DNA of 64,000 nt from Punica granatum (GCF_007655135.1 NC_045132.1:11966001-12030000), one strand, 5' to 3'. Counted from the stretch's first letter, positions 36,206 through 47,919 are shown. Notes: a model not told the origin generated them from the sequence alone. Translations and numbers: made by a program.

Positions 36206-36970
36206 TGATGCGATTCTCGCCAAGAATGACGAGACCCGACAACTAAAGTAACCCAAGATCGTTCCACGATCAGATTTGAGTGACAAACCTTCGACCCGTT
36301 GTTTACGACAAAAACAAGAACCTTGGTATAACTGACCTCAACCCGTTGTTTAATGCGAAACAAGAACCTCGGTATATAGGAAGACGCCACAAACGGTGGT
36401 GGAAAGCCGTTTGATAAGTCGTTGATGAACGCCACGGAAACTTCCGATAAGTTCGAATTAGTTCTTCAAGAACCAAAGAGAATACTCTCACAATTTTCTG
36501 AATGCTCCCTCCTATTAAAAATTGACTAAGATGAATTTATATAGACATATACTAATCTCAATCTGGCCATATCTCCTCTAAAGATAAGGAAAATAAAACC
36601 TAAAATATCGATAGAGATATGACATAATCTATAAAGATATGAAATCTAAATATCCCTAGAATATCTCCATGAGATTTAAACTTTAAATAAATCTGATGAT
36701 ATCTTCTCTTGATCATCAAATATTCTAGAAGCTTCCTTAAACACTTGCTGAATTTAGCCTTGTCTGGAATCTTCTATAACTTGAATAATGTTGATGGATC
36801 TTTATGGATCACGTGATTCATGTCCAATGGGCTTCCACGAATTTGCTTGAGCCCAAACCTCTTGAATCAGGCCGTTGAGTTTATCTTTAAACTTCTTTGC
36901 TCGTGCTCGCGTAATCGGTCCAATTGGAACTTGAATTGGATCCCTTGAAGTCGTGCTACGATTTGCATCA
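36206..36970 (-). repeat. 3' LTR of gypsy copy 1 (765 bp)
   Basis: Plus strand runs from TGATGCGATTC to TTTGCATCA. The integrase C-terminal frame (36802-37218) runs about 165 bases into this LTR. AT-rich sequence at 36480-36760 is typical of its middle. Confidence 0.92.
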
Positions 36971-38468
36971 TTCCCCTCCTCTTGAAAAGGATTTGTCCTC
37001 AAATCATCACCTATATCAAAAGGAAGCAAATCGGCAACATTAAAAGTAGCACTTACATTGTACTCACCAGGTAAGTCTAGTTTATAAGCATTATCATTGA
37101 TGCACTCCAGGACTTGAAAAGGACCATCTCCTCTTGGAAGCAGTTTGGAACGTCTTTGCGCCGGAAATCTCTCTTTCCTCATATGCAACAAAACCCAATC
37201 TCCGGGTTCAAAAATCAACTTATAACGGCCCTTGTTGGCGTGTTTTGTATACTGCTCAGTTTTCGCTCAATGTTGAGTCTTGCTTTCTCATGAATCTGCT
37301 TGACAAATTCAACTTTCTTTTTGCCATCTAAATTAACATGCTTAGACAAAGGTAAAGAAGATAAATCCATTGGAGTTAAAGGATTAAATCCATACACAAT
37401 TTTAAATGGTGAAAATTTAGTAGCGGAATGAACAGATCTGTTATAAGCAAACTCAACATGTGGTAAACACTCTTCTCATGTTTTAATGTTCTTTTTTATG
37501 ATTGCCCTCAACAAAGTAGACAAAGTTCTATTTACTACTTCCGTTTGACTATCAGTTTTTGGGTGACAAGTAGTAGAAAACAACAGCTTAGTACCTAACT
37601 TACACCACAAAGTCTTCCAAAAATAGCTCAAGAACTTAGCATCTCTATCCGAAACAATTGTTCTAGGGATGCCATGTAACCTCACAATCTCCCTAAAGAA
37701 CAAATCAGCAACATGCGAAGCATCATCCGTTTTGTGACATGAAATAAAGTGTGCCATCTTAGAAAATCTATCCACAACCACAAAAATTGAATCTCTCCCA
37801 CGTTTAGTCCTAGGTAATCCTAACACAAAGTCCATTAAAATATCAATTCAAGGCTCACTAGGAATTGGTAAAAGAGTATACAAACCGTTAGGCTGCACTC
37901 TGGATTTAGCTTGCCTACCTGTAATGCATTTACCACAAATTCTCTCAACATCTCTTTTCATATGTGGCCAATAGAAGTGTTCTTGCAAAATAGCTAAAGT
38001 CTTTGCAACTCCAAAATGTCCCATTAATCCCCCACCATGTGATTCCTGCACTAATAACTCTCTCAGGGAACAATTAGGCACGCATAACTTATTCTCTCGA
38101 AATAGAAACCCATCATGCCTAAAGAACTTACCACAAGGGATTTTCTCACAAGCTCGATATTCCTCACAAAATTCATGGTCATCAGCATATAAATTTTTAA
38201 TGTGCTCAAAACCAAGCAATTTTGCATCAAGTGTAGAGAGTAATGCATACCTGCGAGAAAGTGCATCGGCGACCACATTCTCCTTACCTTGCTTATACCG
38301 AATGACGTACGGAAACGTCTCAATGAACTCCACCCATCGGGCATGTCTTTTGTTTAGTTTGTGTTGGCCCTTTAAGTGTTTTAAGGACTCATGGTCAGTG
38401 TGTATCACGAACTCCTTAGGCCATAAGTAGTGCTGCCACGTCTCTAAAGCTCGAACCAATGCATACAA
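36802..38468 (-). pseudogene. RNase H and integrase part of pol, gypsy copy 1, broken
   Basis: 38468-37848 carries the RNase H C-terminal half ([10 protein letters not shown], then ADALSRR) and the integrase N-terminal region, with [18 protein letters not shown] and only part of the zinc finger (one Cys of the usual CxxC is Gly: CITGRQ). A TGA replaces Trp in the EPWIDI motif. 37835-37476 is the catalytic core with Asp in MDFVLGLP, Asp in VSDRDAKF and Glu in [10 protein letters not shown] second TGA replaces Trp before EECLPH. A frameshift near 37225 separates the C-terminal domain (37218-36802: [16 protein letters not shown], then GPITRARAKKF), which ends inside the 3' LTR. Integrase would join element DNA to the host chromosome; this copy cannot make it intact. 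The family call is firm; the breaks were read by comparison with copy 2. Confidence 0.88.
36971..36986 (-). other. Polypurine tract of gypsy copy 1
   Basis: Minus strand TTCAAGAGGAGGGGAA directly precedes the LTR start TGATGCAAAT; the same tract is at 48243-48258 in copy 2. It overlaps the integrase frame (residues PFQEEGN). Confidence 0.85.
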
Positions 38469-38534
38469 CTCTTTATCATAAGTTGGATACTTTAAGGCTG
38501 CCCCGCTTAGTTTTTCGCCGAAGTAAGCAATTGG

Positions 38535-40214
38535 TCATCCTTCCTGCATGAGAACTGCACCTATACCAACACCTGAAGCATCACATTCAATCTCAAAAGT
38601 TTTAGAAAAGTTAGGTAAAGATAATAAAGGAGCGTTGGTCAACTTCTCTTTGATTAGCTGAAACGCCTTTTCTTGTTCTTCTCCCCATCGAAATCTAACG
38701 TTTTTCTTGATCACTTCAGTAAGTGGTGCTGCTATGCTACTAAAGTCCTTCACAAACCGCCGGTAGAAATTAGCAAGTCCATGAAAACTACGAACATTAC
38801 TTACACTTGTGGGACTAGGCCACTCTTGGATTGCACGTACCTTCTCCTCATCAACTTGTATACCTTGTGCACTAACAACAAATCCCAAAAATACAAGCTT
38901 ATCGGAGCAAAAAGTACACTTCTTCATATTAGCAAATAACTTTTCCTTCCTAAGCACATCTAAAACAGATTTCAAATGTACCTTATGATCATCTAAGTTT
39001 TTGCTGTAAACGAGTATATCATCAAAGTAGACAACCACAAATCTACCTATAAATGCACGCAAAACATGAATCATAAGTCTCATAAAAGTGCTTGGAACAT
39101 TAGTCAAACCAAAAGGCATAACTAACCATTCATACAAACCGTATTTTGTTTTAAAGGCAGTTTTCCATTCATCTCCTTCTTTCATTCTAATTTGATGATA
39201 ACCACTCTTTAAATCAATTTTAGAAAATACACAAGAACCATGTAGCTCATCTAACATATCATCTAAGCGAGGAATAGGATGACGATACTTTACCGTTATG
39301 TTGTTGATTGCTCGACACTCAACGCACATTCTCCACGTCCCATCCTTCTTAGGTACAAGTTTAACCGGAACGGCGCATGGACTCATGCTTTCCCTCACGT
39401 ACCCTTTCTCCAACAACTCACTTACCTGCCGTTGAAGCTCCTTTGTCTCCTCATGATTGCTCCTATAAGCTAGTCGGTTTGGAATTGTTGCACCGGGAAC
39501 AAAATCAATTTGATGTTCAATCCCTCGGATTGGAGGTAACCCATGTGGTGTTTCCTCAAGAAAGACATCCTCATACTCCTGCAAAAGAGAAACAACAGAA
39601 CTTGGAAGAGCGATATCAAGTTTGTTAGTATTGAAAAATGCCTCTTTGTACAAAAGTACAATCATCGGCTGATTTAAAAACATTGCTTGCCTAATTTCTC
39701 CCATTTTTGCATAAAAATTCTTTTTGTTTTCTCTCTGATTTTCTCTCAATGGCCGAATTTTGATTTTCTTTTTCTCTCTCATTTTTCTCGGCCTCTCTCT
39801 GATTTTCACTCTTTTTCTTCTGTTCACTCTCTTTCTTTTGATCACTCTCTTTTTGCAATCTCACTTGATCCTCATATCTTGCTGCGAAGTCAATGGTACA
39901 AGAGTGATTGATCGTTGATTAAGTACAAAGGAGTATTTGTTCGTAAAGCCATCGTGCTTCACTCGTCTATCAAATTGCCATGGACGCCCTAGCAACAAAT
40001 GTCCCGCTTGCATTGGTACTACATCACACAACACTTCATCTTCGTATTTACCGATTCGAAATGCAACTAATACCTGCTTGTCCACCCTTATCTCACCACT
40101 ATCATTTAACCATTGCAATTTGTATGGCTTAGGGTGCCTCAGCATGGGTAGTCCCAATTTTTTCACCATTGTTGTGCTTGCGACATTAGTACAGCTACCA
40201 CCATCAATAATCAC
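38535..40214 (-). pseudogene. Protease and reverse transcriptase part of pol, gypsy copy 1, broken
   Basis: 40214-39861 carries the aspartic protease: IIDGGSCTNVAS (active-site Asp-Gly-Gly) and [11 protein letters not shown] one-base deletion near 39870 shifts the frame compared with copy 2. 39845-38535 carries a charged linker, then [29 protein letters not shown], the finger/palm motif VMPFGLTN, the catalytic [13 protein letters not shown], thumb ([13 protein letters not shown]) and the start of RNase H ([13 protein letters not shown], catalytic Asp present). The frame stops at TGA where PIAYF should follow. RT copies element RNA to DNA in virus-like particles. All core RT motifs are intact in this copy, unlike copy 2. 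Confidence 0.9.
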
Positions 40215-40280
40215 TATACATACCTTGTCTTTGATGTAGCACCTAGTGTGAAAGATGTTCTCCCACTACACTTCTTCAAC

Positions 40281-40446
40281 TCATTTTGTTTGCAAGCTCA
40301 ATGCTCTCCTTGCCACCAATGTCAATGCATCTGGAGCTAAATATTCCTCCTCGGGAACGTCCTCCAATGGGGGCATGTCATCGGTGTCAGAATCTTCATT
40401 GTCGGTCACAATGTCACCATTATCTCGCATCACCATGACCCGCTGG

Positions 40447-40481
<35 letters not shown>

Positions 40482-41525
40482 GCATTTAAAAAACTTAATG
40501 TCACGATTCCTAGAGGTAGAAATGTCGATTTTACCTTGAGGAACATGGCTGGTTGCTTCTTGCTTTTGCTCGGTTTTCAACTTCGACGTGGATTGCTTCT
40601 CATCTTTCTTCCACTGATTCGGTTTCCAAGTGGATGTGCTTGGACTTTGGCTTGCACGTGTATTGCCTCTCCTCCTGAACTGATTCTCAATCTTGATGGC
40701 CATGTGCACCATATCCTCCAACTCCACATAATGTTGTAATTCCACGGCATTTTGAATTTCTCGGTTCAATCCAGCCAAAAATCTTGCCATAGTAGCCTCT
40801 CGATCCTCCTCTATGTTAGCTCTAATCATGGCCACTTCCATCTCCTTAAAATATTCCTCTACACTCCGGTTACCTTGCCTAAGACTTTGTAACTTATTAT
40901 ACAGCTCCCGGTAGTAATAACTAGGAACAAATCGCTTCCACATCACCCTTTTCATTTCCTCCCACGTATCTATAGGTGGCTCTCTATTTCTTCGCCAATT
41001 TATCATCAATTGATCCCACCAGACAATTGCATAATCCGAGAATTCAATTGCTGCCAATTTGACTTTCTTCAGCTCGGAATAACTATAACAATCAAACACA
41101 AACTCCACCTTTTTCTCCCACTCAAGGTATGCTTCGGGATCACTCTTTCCTTGGAACGATGGGATTTTCATCTTAATACTACCCAAGTTATTATCTTCCC
41201 GATTCCTATCTTCTCTAAACCGCCCTCCATGTCTCCTATTACTAACAACCGAATCTCGATCATCTTCATCAAAACCAGCCCCATAATTCTCTTCATCTTC
41301 AACCCTCACTTCCCTCGGTTGAACTCTTTCCCTCCTACGTGCATTAGGAGCGTTTCGTGGCTGCTCTACACGTTTATTCTCCATCAGATCAATTCGTTCA
41401 TGAACCTGCTCAAACTCCAACCTCATCACACGCCTCATCTCACTCATCATGGCCTCTATAAGTATTTTCGAATCAGTCAATTCCGTAGCACCTTCGGGAA
41501 TACTCTTAGAATTGTTGTCAGACAT
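40281..41525 (-). pseudogene. Gag of gypsy copy 1, zinc knuckle damaged
   Basis: A 414-codon frame starting MSDNNSKSIPEGATE. It has a charged N-terminus, the retrotransposon gag core (SDPEAYLEWEKKVEFVF, then IVWWDQLMIN, then VPSYYYRELYNKLQSLRQG, then FLAGLNREIQ), then a basic stretch and a CCHC knuckle. The knuckle reads FFKCQGRGHIASQCPN: the first Cys is Phe here but Cys in copy 2. The frame stops at TGA at 40281 after LSLQTK; copy 2 reads on (KGVEEVQREN) into protease, so gag and pol were one frame. Gag builds the virus-like particle. The start matches copy 2 at 44582. Confidence 0.9.
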
Positions 41526-42176
41526 GATTGCTGCAAAATAAAGTTAGAAAAAAAAATGGACCTCACAATTCTCTCCCTTACGTGTTTACACTCAAGAATG
41601 TGAATCACTCTACACTCGTGTTTTCACTCAACAAAATATGTGGCTTTTAACCTTCTAATGTTCTCACCGCTCTTGCCTTTTTCCACTCGACAATTCTCTT
41701 TCAGTTCTTTTGGAACTAAACAAACAATTCCAAATTTTCCAGCCACAATTCACCAAGAACTCATCAAGGAAAATTAACGATCAAAGGAAATTTCAGGAAG
41801 AAAAGAAACAAGAGAAAAGGCAACCAGAATGAAGTATATTGGAATGTTATATGAAATTCTGGAATCTGAATCAATGTAGATCACAAAGAACGAGAAATAA
41901 CAACTTTAGAATAGTCTGATGTAAAAAATTTGGATCAAATTGACAATGATGTCTTAATTCTTTTCTTTCGATCCTTTTTTTTTCAACTCTGTCTTTTGGC
42001 CGATTTTTTTCTTCTTTTTTTTTCAGCTCTATTTTTTTTTCAGCTGTGTTTTTTTTTTGCCGAAATTTGTTTTTTAGCTCTATTTTTTCTGCTAACAATC
42101 CACAAAGAACAAACTCAATTAAGCGAAACTCAGCAAATTGAAACAAAAAAAAGGATAGGATAAACCCGATTTGGAG

Positions 42177-42194
42177 CCTGATGCTTTGATACCA
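42177..42194 (-). other. Primer-binding site of gypsy copy 1, initiator tRNA-Met type
   Basis: Minus strand TGGTATCAAAGCATCAGG lies two bases after the 5' LTR end. It fits the common plant TGGTATCAGAGC site with changes. Copy 2 lacks it entirely. Confidence 0.8.
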
Positions 42195-42196
42195 AA

Positions 42197-42961
42197 TGAT
42201 GCGATTCTCGCCAAGAATGACGAGACCCGACAACTAAAGGAACCCAAGATCGTTCCACGATCAGATTTGAGTGACAAACCTTCGATCCGTTGTTTACGAC
42301 AAAAACAAGAACCTTGGTATAACTGACCTCAACCCGTTGTTTAATGCGAAGAAAGAACCTCGGTATATAGGAAGACGCCACAAACGGTGGTAGAAAGCCG
42401 TTTGATAAGTCGTTGATGAACGCCATGGAAACTTCCGATAAGTTCGAATTAATTCTTCAAGAACCAAAGAGAATACTCTCACAATTTTCTGAATGCTCCC
42501 TCCTATTAAAAATTGACTAAGATGAATTTATATAGACATATACTAATCCCAATCTGGCCATATCTCCTCTAAAGATAAGGAAAATAAAACCTAAAATATC
42601 GATAGAGATATGACATAATCTATAAAGATATGAAATCTAAATATCCCTGGAATATCTCCATGAGATTTAAACTTAAAATAAATCTGATGATATCTTCTCT
42701 TGATCATCAAATATTCTAGAAGCTTCCTTAAACACTTGCTGAATTTAGCCTTGTCCGGAATCTTCTATAACTTGAATAATGTTGATGGATCTTTGTGGAT
42801 CACGTGATTCATGTCCAATGGGCTTCCACGAATTTGCTTGAGCCCAAGCCTCTTGAATCAGGCCGTTGAGTTCATCTTTAAACTTCTTTGCTCGTGCTCG
42901 TGTAATCGGTCCAATTGGAACTTGAATTGGATCCCTTGAAGTCGTGCTACGATTTGCATCA
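42197..42961 (-). repeat. 5' LTR of gypsy copy 1 (765 bp)
   Basis: Same length and termini as 36206-36970, with no length differences seen. The leader between it and gag (41526-42196) contains T-rich runs on the plus strand and no gene. Confidence 0.92.
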
Positions 42962-43230
42962 GTGTGGTCCAAGGAAACTCTCGGCCACCTCCCATGGGGA
43001 ATAACCGTGAGTTTCCGTGGCTTACACGGGTCAAGGCGACCTCTTCAACCCCGACTTAAGTTTTTTCCCGTCATGTTAACACATTACACGCGGAAATCGA
43101 TGACAAAGGCATGGGAACCTGCTAGTTTTGGGGAAAAGAGACCGTTCTAGCCTCGGGTAAGTCAAGGGAGTTCACGGGTCCCTCCCTTGGGACTAGACCG
43201 TGGGCTCCCATGACTTTACCGTGGCCAAGG
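42962..43230 (-). repeat. Giant LTR, family A copy 3, second part
   Basis: It continues LTR A3 after the first gypsy insertion: it aligns with 1796-2055 of copy A1 ('gtggtccaagg', then 'acacgggtcaagg', 'gggctcccatg', 'accgtggc'). It is cut at 43230 by the second gypsy copy. The remainder of A3 is not in the window. Confidence 0.85.
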
Positions 43231-43985
43231 TGATGCAAATTGTAGCACGACTTCAAGGGATCCAGTTCAAGTTCCAATTGGACCGATTACGCGAGCACGA
43301 GCAAAGAAGTTTAAAGATGAACTCAACGACCTGATTCAAGAGGTTCGAGCTCAAGCAAATTCGTGGAGGCCCATTGGACATGAACAAAAATCCATCAACA
43401 TGATTCAAGTTATAGAAGATTCCGGACAAGGCTAAATTCAGCAAGTGTTTGAGGAAGCTTCTAGAATATTTGATGATCAGGAGAAGATATTATCAGATTT
43501 GTTTAAAGTTTAAATCTCATGGAGATATTCTAGGGATATTTAGATTTCATATCTTTATAGATTATGTCATATCTCTCTCGATATTCTAGGTTTTAATTTC
43601 CTTATCTTTAAGAGGAGATATGGCCAGATTAGGATTACTTTATGACTATATATATTCATCTTAGTCAATTTTAAATAAAAAATGAACATTCAGAAAATTG
43701 TGAGAGTATTCTCTTTGGTTCTTGAAGAACTAATTCGAACTTATCGGAAGTTTCCGTGGCGTTCATCAACGACTTATCAAACGGTTTTCCATCACCGTTT
43801 GTGGCGTCTTCCTATATACCGAGGTTCTTGTTTCGCATTAAACAACGGGTTGAGGTTAGTTATACCAAGGTTCTTGTTTTTGTCGTAAACAACGAGTCGA
43901 AGGTTTGTCACTCAAATCTGATCGTGGAACGATCTTGGGTTCCTTTAGTTGTCGAGTCTCGTCATTCTTGGCGGGAATCGCATCA
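43231..43985 (+). repeat. 5' LTR of gypsy copy 2 (755 bp)
   Basis: It runs TGATGCAAATTG ... GGGAATCGCATCA and is colinear with copy 1 LTRs in reverse complement. It is followed at once by 'tttggatcgggttt', in which the primer site is absent. The leader 43986-44581 has no gene. Confidence 0.9.
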
Positions 43986-44581
43986 TTTGGATCGGGTTTA
44001 TCCTATCCTTTTTATTTCAATTTGCTAAGTTCCGCTTCGTCGAGTTTGTTCTTTGTGGATTGTTAACAGCAAAAAAAAAAGAGGTGAAAATAAAAATCGG
44101 CCAAAAAAATACAGAGCTGAAAAAAAAAGGATCGAAAGAAAAGAAAGAAGGCATCATTGTCAATTTGATCCAAATTCTTTACATCAGACCATTCTAAATT
44201 TGTTATTTCCCTTTCTTTGGGATTTACATTGATTCTGTTCCCAGAATTACATATAACATTCTGGTTTATTTAATCCTTCATAGTAGTTGCATTTTCTCTT
44301 GTTTCTTTTCTTCCTGAAATTTCCTTTGACCATTAATTTTCCTTGGTAAGTTCTTGGTGAATTGCTCCTGGAAATTTTGGAGAATTGTTCGTTTAGTTTA
44401 AAGAGATCTGAAAGAGAATTATTGAGTGGAAAAAGGCAGGAGTGGTGAGAACATTAGAGGGTTAAAAGCCACGTTTGTTTGAGTGAAAATACGAGTGTAG
44501 AGTGATTCACATTCTTGAGTGTAAACACGTAAGGGAGAGAATTGTGAGGTCCATTTTTTCTAACTTTATTTTGCAGCAATC

Positions 44582-45994
44582 ATGTCTCACAACAGTGCTA
44601 AGAGTATTCCCGAAGGTGCTACGGAATTGGCTGATTCGAAAATACTTATAGAGGCCATGATGAGTGAGTTGAGGCGTGTGATGAGGTTGGAGTTTGAGCA
44701 GTTTCATGAACGGATAGATCTGATGGAGAATAAACGTGTGGAGCAGCCACAAAACGCTCCTAATGCACGTAGGAAGGAAAGAGTTCAACCTAGGGAAGTG
44801 AGGGTTGAAGATGAAGAGATTTATGGGGCTGGTTTTGATGAAGATGATCGAGATTCGGTTGTTAGTAATAGGAGACATGGAGGGCGGTTTAGAGAAGATA
44901 GGAATCGGGAAGATAATAACTTGGGTAGTATTAAGATGAAAATCCCATCGTTCCAAGGAAAGAGTGATCCCGAAGCATACCTTGAGTGGGAGAAAAAGGT
45001 GGATTTTGTATTTGATTGCTATAGTTATTCCGAGCTAAAGAAAGTCAAATTGGCAGCAATTGAATTCTCAGATTATGCAATTGTCTGGTGGGATCAACTG
45101 ATGATAAATAGGCGAAGAAATATAGAGCCACCTATAGATACGTGGGAGGAAATGAAAAGGGTGATGAGGAAGCGATTTGTTCCTAGTTATTACTACCGGG
45201 AGCTGTATAATAAGTTACAAAGTCTTAGGCAAGGTAACCGAAGTGTAGAGGAATATTTTAAGGAGATGGAAATGGCCATGATTAGAGCTAACATAGAGGA
45301 GGATCGGGAGGCTACTATGGTAAGATTTTTGGCTGGATTGAACCGAGAAATTCAAAATGCCGTGGAATTACAACATTATGTGGAGTTGGAGGATATGGTG
45401 CACATGGCCATCAAGATTGAGAACCAGTTCAAGAGGAGAGGCAATACACGTGCAAGCCAAAGTCCAAGCACATCCACTTGGAAACCGAATTAGTGGAAGA
45501 AAGATGAGAAGCAATCCACGTCGAAGTTGAAAACCGAGCAAAAGCAAGAAGCAACCAGCCATGTTCCTCAAGGTAAAACCGACATTTCTACCTCCAAGAA
45601 TCGTGACATTAAGTGTTTTAAATGCCAAGGCAGGGGACACATAGCAAGTCAATGCTCGAACAAGCGAGTCATGGTGATGCGAGACAATGGTGACATTGTG
45701 ACCGACGCTGAAGATTCCGACACCGATGACATGCCCCCATTGGAGGACATTCCCGAGAAGGAATATTTAGCTCCAGATGCATTGACATTGGTGGCAAGGA
45801 GAGCATTGAGCTTGCAAACAAAGGGAGTTGAAGAAGTGCAGCGGGAGAACATCTTTTACACTAGGTGCTACATCAAAGACAAGGTATGTAGTGTGATTAT
45901 TGATGGTGGTAGCTGTACTAATGTCGCAAGCACAACAATGGTGGAAAAATTGGGACTACCCATGCTGAAGCACCCCAAGCCATACAAATTGTAA
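44582..45994 (+). pseudogene. Gag and protease start of gypsy copy 2, two premature stops
   Basis: It begins MSHNSAKSIPEGATE and follows copy 1 gag. A TAG at 45491-45493 replaces the Gln of WKPNQWKKDE (C to T). The frame continues with an intact CCHC knuckle, CFKCQGRGHIASQC, then an acidic stretch and the protease site IIDGGSCTNVAS. A TAA at 45992-45994 replaces the Gln of KLQWLND (C to T). Gag core, knuckle and protease lie in one frame, showing that the family makes a single Gag-Pol precursor. The start is chosen by identity with copy 1 and because translation before it is closed. Confidence 0.9.
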
Positions 45995-46021
45995 TGGTTA
46001 AATGATAGTGGTGAGATAAGG

Positions 46022-47038
46022 GTGGACAAGCAGGTATTAGTTGCATTTCGAATTGGTAAATACGAAGATGAAGTGTTGTGTGATGTAGTACCAATGCAAG
46101 CGGGACATTTGTTGCTAGGGCGTCCATGGCAATTTGATAGACGAGTGAAGCATGATGGCTTTACGAACAAATACTCCTTTGTACTTAATCAACGATCAAT
46201 CACTCTTGTACCATTGACTCCGCAGCAAGTATATGAGGATCAAGTGAGATTGCAAAAAGAGAGTGATCAAAAGAAAGAGAGTGAACAGAAGAAAAAGAGT
46301 GAAAATCAGAGAGAGGCCGAGAAAAATGAGAGAGAAAAAGAAAATCAAAATTCGGCCATTGAGAGAAAATCAGAGAGAAAACAAAAGAATTTTTATGCAA
46401 AAATGGGAGAAATTAGGCAAGCAATGTTTTTAAATCAACCGATGATTGAATTTTTGTACAAAGAGGCATTTTTCAATACTAACAAACTTGATATCGCTCT
46501 TCCAAGTTCTGTTGTTTCTCTTTTGCAGGAATATGAGGATGTCTTTCCCGAGGAAACACCACATGGGTTACCTCCAATCCGAGGGATTGAACATCAAATT
46601 GATTTTGTTCCCGGTGCGACAATTCCAAACCGACCAGCTTATAGGAGCAATCCCGAGGAGACAAAGGAGCTTCAACGGCATGTAAGTGAGTTGTTGGAGA
46701 AAGGGTACGTGAGGGAAAGCATGAGTCCATGCGCCGTTCCGGTTAAACTTGTACCTAAGAAGGATGGGACGTGGAGAATGTGCGTTGATTGCCGAGCAAT
46801 CAACAACATAACGGTAAAGTATCGTCATCCTATTCCTCGCTTAGATGATATGTTAGATGAGCTACATGGTTTTTGTGTATTTTCTAAAATTGATTTAAAG
46901 AGTGGTTATCATCAGATTAGAATGAAAGAAGGAGATGAATGGAAAACTGCCTTTAAAACAAAATACGGTTTGTATGAATGGTTAGTTATGCCTTTTGGTT
47001 TGACTAATATGCTCCAAGCACTTTTACGAGACTTATGA
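46022..47038 (+). pseudogene. Protease C-terminus and RT N-terminal half, gypsy copy 2
   Basis: It carries [15 protein letters not shown] (end of protease), a long Glu/Lys-rich linker (about residues 75-120), then RT motifs [36 protein letters not shown] and VMPFGLTN. A two-base insertion near 46990 ('aatatgctcc' against 'aatgttcc' in copy 1) shifts the frame and ends it at TGA 47036-47038. RT catalytic residues lie in the next frame. Confidence 0.88.
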
Positions 47039-47919
47039 ATCGTGTTTTGCGTGCATTTATAGGTAGATTTGTGGTTGTCAACTTTGATGATATACTCGTT
47101 TACAGCAAAAACTTAGATGATCATAAGGTACATTTGAAATCTGTTTTAGATGTGTTTAGGAAGGAAAAGTTATTGGTGCATGAATCTCTTGGTGGAGGAT
47201 TAATGGGACATTTTGGAATTGCAAAGACTTTAGCTATTTTACAAGAACACTTCTATTGGCCACATATGAAAAGAGATGTTGAGAGAATTTGTGGTAGATG
47301 CATTACGTGTAGGCAAGCTAAATCCAGAGTGCAGCCTAACGGTTTGTATACTCCTTTACCAATTCCTAGTGAGCCTTGGATTGATATTTCAATGGACTTT
47401 GTGTTAGGATTACCTAGGACTAAATGTGGGAGAGATTCAATTTTTGTGGTTGTGGATAGATTTTCGAAGATGGCACACTTTATTCCATGTCACAAAACGG
47501 ATGATGCTTTGCATGTTGCTGATTTGTTCTTTAGGGAGATTGTGAGGTTACATGGCATGCCTAGAACAATTGTTTCGGAGAGAGATGCTAAGTTCTCGAG
47601 CTATTTTTGGAAGACTTTGTGGTGTAAGTTAGGTACTAAGCTGTTGTTTTCTACTACTTGTCACCCACAAACTGATGGTCAAACGGAAGTAGTAAATAGA
47701 ACTTTGTCTACTTTGTTGAGGGCAATCATAAAAAAGAACATTAAAACATGGGAAGAGTGTTTACCACATGTTGAGTTTGCTTATAACATATATATTCATT
47801 CCGCTACTAAATTTTCACCATTTGAAGTTGTTTATGGATTTAATCCTTTAACTCCATTGGATTTATCTCCTTTACCTTTGACTGAGCATGTTAATTTAGA
47901 TGGCAAAACAAAAAGCTGA
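47035..47919 (+). pseudogene. RT catalytic motif fused to integrase by an internal deletion, gypsy copy 2
   Basis: After [12 protein letters not shown] the catalytic motif reads NFDD (Tyr to Asn). At KEKL the frame jumps to [15 protein letters not shown]: the RT thumb, all of RNase H and the start of integrase are missing. This equals an 882-bp deletion relative to copy 1 between two 'agttatt' words (38935-38941 and 38053-38059). The integrase zinc finger (RCITCRQ) and core follow: Asp in SMDFVLGLP, then VSERDAKF where copy 1 has VSDRD (Asp to Glu), then Glu in [10 protein letters not shown]. The frame ends at 47919 (TGA). Confidence 0.9.

Larger units (their letters stand above)
36206..42961 (-). 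mobile_element. Ty3/gypsy retrotransposon copy 1, complete but inactive (6756 bp)
   Basis: Two 765-bp LTRs (TGATGCAAAT ... GAATCGCATCA on the minus strand) enclose a primer site of initiator tRNA-Met type, gag, protease, RT, RNase H, integrase and a purine tract, with an imperfect 5-bp duplication. I count about 16 differences between the two LTRs (about 2 percent). Gag-pol order is PR-RT-RH-INT, as in Ty3/gypsy; it is clearly not the Ogre/Tat family because the LTRs are short and there is only one RNase H. The reading frame is interrupted by at least four stops and two frameshifts. I do not assign a finer clade: no chromodomain is evident. Confidence 0.92.

Noticed and set aside
39937..41603. 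Plus-strand frames opposite gypsy copy 1 gag and protease (67-197 codons)
   Set aside because: Shadows of the minus-strand gag-pol frames; mirrored ones occur opposite copy 2.
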